From contig JALOQS010000004.1 of NCBI GenBank assembly GCA_025459355.1, positions 1 through 48,029 on the forward strand: 48,029 nucleotides of DNA. The letters run 5' to 3'. Below are positions 44,571 through 48,029 of the stretch, piece after piece. The DNA comes from Pirellula sp. Lineage in GTDB: Bacteria > Planctomycetota > Planctomycetia > Pirellulales > Pirellulaceae. The translations under genes and the position numbers were made by a program. Within the stretch, counting starts at the first letter, position 1. Each line of letters opens with the position of its first letter. The notes under the pieces were generated by a model. The model had not been told where the DNA came from. It saw nothing but the letters and a program-made list of their open reading frames with translations, and did no database searches.

Positions 44571-44940
44571 GGTTACCTAACGCGCGAAGATGCACCATCG
44601 CAGAAACGTTGCATAAAAAGTGATGGGTATTCATCTCTGCCACGGTTTCTGTTCGGTCGTGACCATTGTTGCCGTGCAAGTCATTCGTGATGACTCCGCG
44701 AGTTGCGAAGGAGTTCGCCCATGATCGAATTCGCCCGGGTCCGTCTCGACTGGACCCATCTCGACTGGGCTGGTTCCGACTAGCAGTTGCACCGAACTGA
44801 ACTAGCCAGCGTATTGAACTCGCTAGCGACTGGCCAGGGCTCAAAAAGCCTCAGGCTGTTGAGCATCGACGAGCAGCAGAAACTCTGACGGCTGATGTGG
44901 CAACCACCCCTGTTCGGGACGATTAGCAACCGTCGACCAA
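44571..44940. other. Intergenic region between L21 and shikimate kinase genes, with short tandem repeats
   Basis: 370 bases with no convincing gene. The minus-strand 96-codon reading at 44554-44844 has no homology I recognise. It contains imperfect 15-base tandem repeats at 44743-44787 (gtctcgactggaccc / atctcgactgggctg / a weaker third copy) and the L21 terminator hairpin at 44839-44864. No rpmA (L27) coding sequence is present, although L27 usually follows L21. Confidence 0.5.
44839..44864 (-). terminator. Terminator hairpin downstream of rplU
   Basis: Two nested stems: gctcaa (44839-44844) with ttgagc (44859-44864), and agcc (44847-44850) with ggct (44854-44857). Read on the minus strand, the AGCC-TGA-GGCT hairpin is followed by TTTTT. 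It sits 77 bases after the L21 stop. Confidence 0.45.
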
Positions 44941-45255
44941 TTAACCGTCGATCGATTCGATTTTGATCCGCGTATACTTTTGACGGTGCCCCGTTCGAAC
45001 TTCATAGTTCTTGCGACGGCGGAACTTTTGGATGAAAATCTTTTCGCCTTTTTCCAGGCCTACCACGGACGCGGTCACCTTGGCTCCCGAAACGACTGGC
45101 TGCCCCAGCTTTAAGCCTGCGTCGCCGCCGATAGCTAGCACTCGATCAAACTCGATCTTGTCGCCGGTCTCAGCCGTTTCTCGATAATCAATATCAAGGA
45201 GTTGGTCTTTTTCGACTTTGAACTGGCGTCCACCGTCACAAATGATTGCGTACAT
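44941..45255 (-). CDS. rplU: 50S ribosomal protein L21
   Basis: 104 aa, the normal bacterial length. MYAIICDGGRQFKVEKDQLLDI is the family start, and KGEKIFIQKFRRRKNYEVRTGHRQKYTRIKI is the rRNA-binding C-terminus, shown here only as the pieces IQKFRRRKNY and GHRQKYTRIKI. The gene is divergent from pyrG. The usual partner rpmA (L27) does not follow within the next 370 bases. Confidence 0.97.
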   Translation of the reverse strand: MYAIICDGGRQFKVEKDQLLDIDYRETAETGDKIEFDRVLAIGGDAGLKLGQPVVSGAKVTASVVGLEKGEKIFIQKFRRRKNYEVRTGHRQKYTRIKIESIDG

Positions 45256-45381
45256 GGCTCTAAAACAGGTGAAATCTTGGGAAAACTAGCTATTCGCTAA
45301 AAATTGAGAATCACGAACTTTATCGACCGATTTTCGTTCCGTCTATCCCAAACGTCAAGAATCTAGCCAAATTAGTCTCGT

Positions 45382-45410
45382 TTGTCAGAACGTCAAAATA
45401 CTGATAGGAT
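45382..45410 (+). promoter_or_regulatory. Sigma-70-type promoter candidate for pyrG
   Basis: TTGTCA (45382-45387), a 17-base spacer ending TGA, and TAGGAT (45405-45410). The -10 hexamer is about 87 bases before the pyrG ATG. Spacing is ideal and the -35 matches five of six positions; the -10 matches four of six. Confidence 0.4.
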
Positions 45411-45496
45411 TTTGGCCCGTCGCCGCCTTCATTCTTCTGCAGCCGATCGCTGCGGTCGACGGATTTCTCTGCACTCGACGGACCCTCGAATCAAAC

Positions 45497-47155
45497 ATGA
45501 CCAAGCATATTTTTGTTACTGGCGGAGTTGTAAGTTCCATCGGCAAAGGGCTCACCAGCGCTTCCATCGGTATGCTGCTTGAATCGCGTGGCCTGAAGGT
45601 CCGGATGCAAAAACTAGACCCGTACATCAATGTGGATCCGGGAACGATGAGTCCGTACCAGCACGGCGAGGTTTATGTCTTGGATGATGGCAGCGAGACA
45701 GACTTGGACTTGGGGCATTACGAGAGATTTACGAGCGGTCCGCTCACCCGGGATTCGAACTACACGACGGGGCAGATCTACCTCAGAGTCATCGAAAAAG
45801 AGCGGCGAGGGCAGTTTCTTGGCAAAACGGTTCAGGTAATTCCGCATATCACCAACGAAATCAAAGAGGCTATTTCGCGCGTTGCGGACAGCAACACGGA
45901 CGTTGTCATCACAGAAATTGGTGGAACAGTTGGTGACATCGAGTCCTTGCCATTCTTGGAGTCCATTAGGCAGTTTCGCCAGGACGTTGGGCGTGACAAT
46001 TGCCTCTTTATTCACTTGACTTTGGTGCCATATCTGAAAGCTGCAGCGGAAATCAAAACAAAGCCAACGCAACACTCGGTCGGTCAGTTGCGTCAGATCG
46101 GTATTCAGCCCGACATATTGATTTGCCGTTGCGAGCAGAGTATCTCGCGTGAGGAACGAGAAAAGATCGCTCTGTTCTGCAATGTGGAATTGGATGCCGT
46201 CATTGAAGAGCTCGACAAGGATTTTTCGATCTATGAAGTTCCTCTTTCGCTGAGAAACAATCGATTGGACGAGCTGATCATGAAACGCTTGCACCTTTCT
46301 GGGCACGCGCCAAATCTAGATGCCTGGGACAATATTATGTACTCGCTTCGCAACCCTAAGCATGAAATCAGCATTGCTGTGGTCGGCAAGTACGCAGAGC
46401 ACAAAGATGCTTACAAATCGATCTACGAGTCACTGGACCATGCCGGTATCAGCCAATTCTGTCAAACGCGTATCGCGAGAATCCAAAGCAGTGATATCGA
46501 AGAGGAGGGTGCCGAAAGAATCCTTGCGGGATACGACGGAATATTAATCCCCGGCGGATTCGGAGAGCGAGGCGTCGCGGGCAAGATACAGGCGATTCGT
46601 TACGCACGTGAGCGAGGCATTCCATTTTTTGGAATCTGTTTGGGCATGCAGTGTGCCGCTATCGAATTCGGTCGTAATGTCGTGGGATTAGAGCGAGCCC
46701 AGTCTACCGAGTTTGATAAAGATACTCCCAACCCAGTGATCTGCCTTTTGGATGAGCAGCGCAACGTTACTAACCTGGGCGGAACGATGCGTCTAGGAGC
46801 TCAGCCATGTTCGCTCGTTCCCGAAACCATCGCTTACACAGCATACAAGAGTTCAAGTGTTACCGAACGCCATCGGCATCGTTATGAATTCAACAATGTC
46901 TACCGAACTCAGTTCGAGGCACATGGAATGAAGTTCTCGGGCTTAAGTCCTGACGGTCAGCTAGTTGAGATTATCGAACTACCAGAACATCCTTTCTTTC
47001 TGGCGGTTCAGTTTCATCCCGAGTTCAAGAGCAAACCGACTTGTGCACACCCGTTGTTCTCTGCGTTTGTTGCGGCGGCTATACAGAGGCACGATGGTCG
47101 CAAATCGCGGGCCGCATCATCACCCAGCATGGAAAACACCCCGGTTTCGGGCTAG
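45497..47155 (+). CDS. pyrG: CTP synthase
   Basis: 552 aa, the full length of the enzyme that aminates UTP to CTP with glutamine. The synthetase domain starts [21 protein letters not shown] (ATP loop), then [28 protein letters not shown] (in pieces) and KTKPTQHSV. The glutaminase domain has [12 protein letters not shown], the nucleophile in [11 protein letters not shown] and His-Glu in VQFHPEF. The C-terminal 20 residues are extra and low complexity. ATG at 45497, no strong ribosome-binding site. Confidence 0.97.
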   Translation: MTKHIFVTGGVVSSIGKGLTSASIGMLLESRGLKVRMQKLDPYINVDPGTMSPYQHGEVYVLDDGSETDLDLGHYERFTSGPLTRDSNYTTGQIYLRVIEKERRGQFLGKTVQVIPHITNEIKEAISRVADSNTDVVITEIGGTVGDIESLPFLESIRQFRQDVGRDNCLFIHLTLVPYLKAAAEIKTKPTQHSVGQLRQIGIQPDILICRCEQSISREEREKIALFCNVELDAVIEELDKDFSIYEVPLSLRNNRLDELIMKRLHLSGHAPNLDAWDNIMYSLRNPKHEISIAVVGKYAEHKDAYKSIYESLDHAGISQFCQTRIARIQSSDIEEEGAERILAGYDGILIPGGFGERGVAGKIQAIRYARERGIPFFGICLGMQCAAIEFGRNVVGLERAQSTEFDKDTPNPVICLLDEQRNVTNLGGTMRLGAQPCSLVPETIAYTAYKSSSVTERHRHRYEFNNVYRTQFEAHGMKFSGLSPDGQLVEIIELPEHPFFLAVQFHPEFKSKPTCAHPLFSAFVAAAIQRHDGRKSRAASSPSMENTPVSG

Positions 47156-47243
47156 CGGAAATCCTGCAACAACTGCACTATTTCCCTGCGTCTACCGAAG
47201 ATGAATGGGCGTGGTTACCAGTTTCTAAAATTCGGATCAACAA

Positions 47244-47807
47244 ATGTTTACGACCCAATCCAGCTTGCTGATTCGCTTGCGGTCCACTGAGGATGCCGAA
47301 GCGTGGAGCCGCCTCGTTCGGTTGTATACGCCATTGCTGCTGCATTGGATCAAGTCGCTTGGTATAGAATCCCATCTTCGATTCGATGTTTGCCAAGACG
47401 TCTTTCTTGTGCTGCTGGATCGCTCCACATGGCTCACGAGTAATCGCCCCACAAGTTTCCGAAATTGGCTACGAACGGTGACTATCAACAAGTGTCGCGA
47501 TTTAATTCGCAAACAGCAAAGAACGACGGAAGCTCATTCGGCTGAGATCATAGAAGCGTCCATAAACGATCCATCGCAGTTGCTCACCGATCGCGAATAC
47601 AGCGCCTTTGTTGCGAAACAAGCCTTACAGTTAATGCGAGACTCTTTCGCAGAAACGACTTGGCGTGCATGCTGGGAAAGCGTGGTACTAGAACGACCCG
47701 CCTCGGAAATTGCTTCAGAACTAGGGATCACTGAAAACGCCGTTTATTTGGCTCGCGGGCGAGTCCTCAAGAGACTACGAGAAGAACTCGCAGGACTGTG
47801 GGATTAA
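47244..47807 (+). CDS. ECF-like sigma-70 family RNA polymerase sigma factor
   Basis: 187 aa. Region 2: AWSRLVRLYTPLLLHWIKSLGI and RFDVCQDVFLVLLDR; region 4: LERPASEIASELGITENAVYLARGRVLKRL. It belongs to the planctomycete-type sigma factors of the RSIGMA/ECF group with CQDVF. It follows pyrG by 88 bases; no anti-sigma factor or kinase is adjacent before the window ends. A 14-bp tandem duplication spans its stop codon (47798-47825). Confidence 0.85.
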   Translation: MFTTQSSLLIRLRSTEDAEAWSRLVRLYTPLLLHWIKSLGIESHLRFDVCQDVFLVLLDRSTWLTSNRPTSFRNWLRTVTINKCRDLIRKQQRTTEAHSAEIIEASINDPSQLLTDREYSAFVAKQALQLMRDSFAETTWRACWESVVLERPASEIASELGITENAVYLARGRVLKRLREELAGLWD

Positions 47808-47825
47808 TGCGGTGGGATTGATGCG
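47798..47825. repeat. 14-bp tandem duplication across the sigma factor stop codon
   Basis: gtgggattaatgcg (47798) repeated as gtgggattgatgcg (47812) with one mismatch. The first copy contains the TAA stop. Confidence 0.8.
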
Positions 47826-47858
47826 GGGGGGGATTGGTAAAGTGAGTCTGTCGCGAAC

Positions 47859-48029
47859 CTAACGCACGTCGAAGTGCTGGCGGAGCGTAACAAGTAACTC
47901 GGCGACTTGCTGCGGCTGCATCCCCTCTAGCTCTTCGTCGGACATCACCCTCAAACCAAGTAACTCCTGTAAAAGCTGGATCTTACCTTCCGCCTTTCCT
48001 TCCGCCTTTCCTTCAGCTTTACCTTCAGC
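47859..48029 (-). CDS. C-terminal fragment of an Rpn/PD-(D/E)XK transposase-like protein
   Basis: 56 residues are visible; the N-terminus is beyond the window. The fragment reads AEGK four times, then IQLLQELLGLRVMSDEELEGMQPQQVAELLV to a TAG at 47859-47861. The AEGK run followed by a short leucine-rich helix is the usual C-terminus of Rpn-family (PD-(D/E)XK recombination-promoting nuclease/putative transposase) proteins in planctomycetes and cyanobacteria. The catalytic domain is out of view, so the assignment rests on the tail alone. Confidence 0.5.
   Translation of the reverse strand, partial: AEGKAEGKAEGKAEGKIQLLQELLGLRVMSDEELEGMQPQQVAELLVTLRQHFDVR
47982..48029. repeat. 12-bp in-frame tandem repeat, four copies
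   Basis: Four adjacent 12-base units (cttaccttccgc, ctttccttccgc, ctttccttcagc, tttaccttcagc), coding AEGK on the minus strand. The array runs off the window edge, so the copy number is a minimum. Confidence 0.85.

Noticed and set aside
44554-44844. 96-codon minus-strand reading overlapping the shikimate kinase start by 17 bases
   Set aside because: No recognisable motif, unusual composition, and it covers tandem repeats. The overlap could be chance. I looked for a shikimate dehydrogenase or L27 remnant here and found neither.

Overview
The window looks like a chromosomal segment from a planctomycete, most likely of the Pirellulaceae (Rhodopirellula/Pirellula-type). This is inferred from gene content, not from a marker-gene search. 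The supporting genes are a PSCyt1/DUF1549/DUF1553 protein beside a DUF1501 protein, a large secreted sulfatase, DUF1571 and DUF3500 proteins, a WD-free Ser/Thr kinase next to an ECF sigma factor, tandem secreted M14 peptidase-like proteins, and many short strand-switching operons with few strong Shine-Dalgarno sites. I saw no tRNA, rRNA, CRISPR array, insertion sequence or prophage.

Layout. 1-4.8 kb: three consecutive plus-strand genes (DNA polymerase III delta; an acetylesterase/SMP-30 protein; a K+/H+ antiporter), each with a reading-frame break where conserved residues also seem to be missing. 4.8-6.2 kb: an exopolysaccharide-initiating sugar transferase. 6.6-10 kb: a Tat-exported DUF3500 protein converging on a cytochrome c / hypothetical / hydroxyacyl-CoA dehydrogenase operon. 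10-15 kb: a molybdenum-carrier-like protein, a sulfatase, an HtrA protease and a family 9 glycosyltransferase. 15.1-18 kb: a ketosynthase / ACP / hypothetical / PSP1 operon. 18.2-19.5 kb: two small secreted cysteine-rich proteins, the second behind a LacI-type palindrome and ending in a strong terminator. 19.5-24.1 kb: the DUF1501/PSCyt pair. 24.3-27.1 kb: rpiB, a Sua5-like/arginine-phosphatase-like fusion, a helical protein and cutA. 27.2-33.4 kb: DUF1571, pgi and a methyltransferase / GT2 / GT-C operon joined by ATGA overlaps. 33.7-37.3 kb: tandem M14-like proteins. 37.6-41.6 kb: HD-GYP + PilZ, then kinase + ECF sigma. 41.7-48 kb: aldo/keto reductase, prepilin peptidase, shikimate kinase, L21, CTP synthase, another sigma factor and the tail of an Rpn-like gene.

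Themes. Cell-envelope and polysaccharide work recurs: sulfatase, esterase, sugar transferase, GT9, GT2, GT-C. Signalling pairs are adjacent: c-di-GMP hydrolase with PilZ, and kinase with sigma factor. Three points stand out: the Sua5-like/YwlE-like fusion upstream of rpiB, the cysteine-rich pair with its palindromic operator, and an M14-like protein that has lost its zinc ligands beside an intact sister. The window also carries an unusual number of short tandem duplications with units of 12-16 bp. I cannot exclude that the broken genes at the left end are assembly errors.
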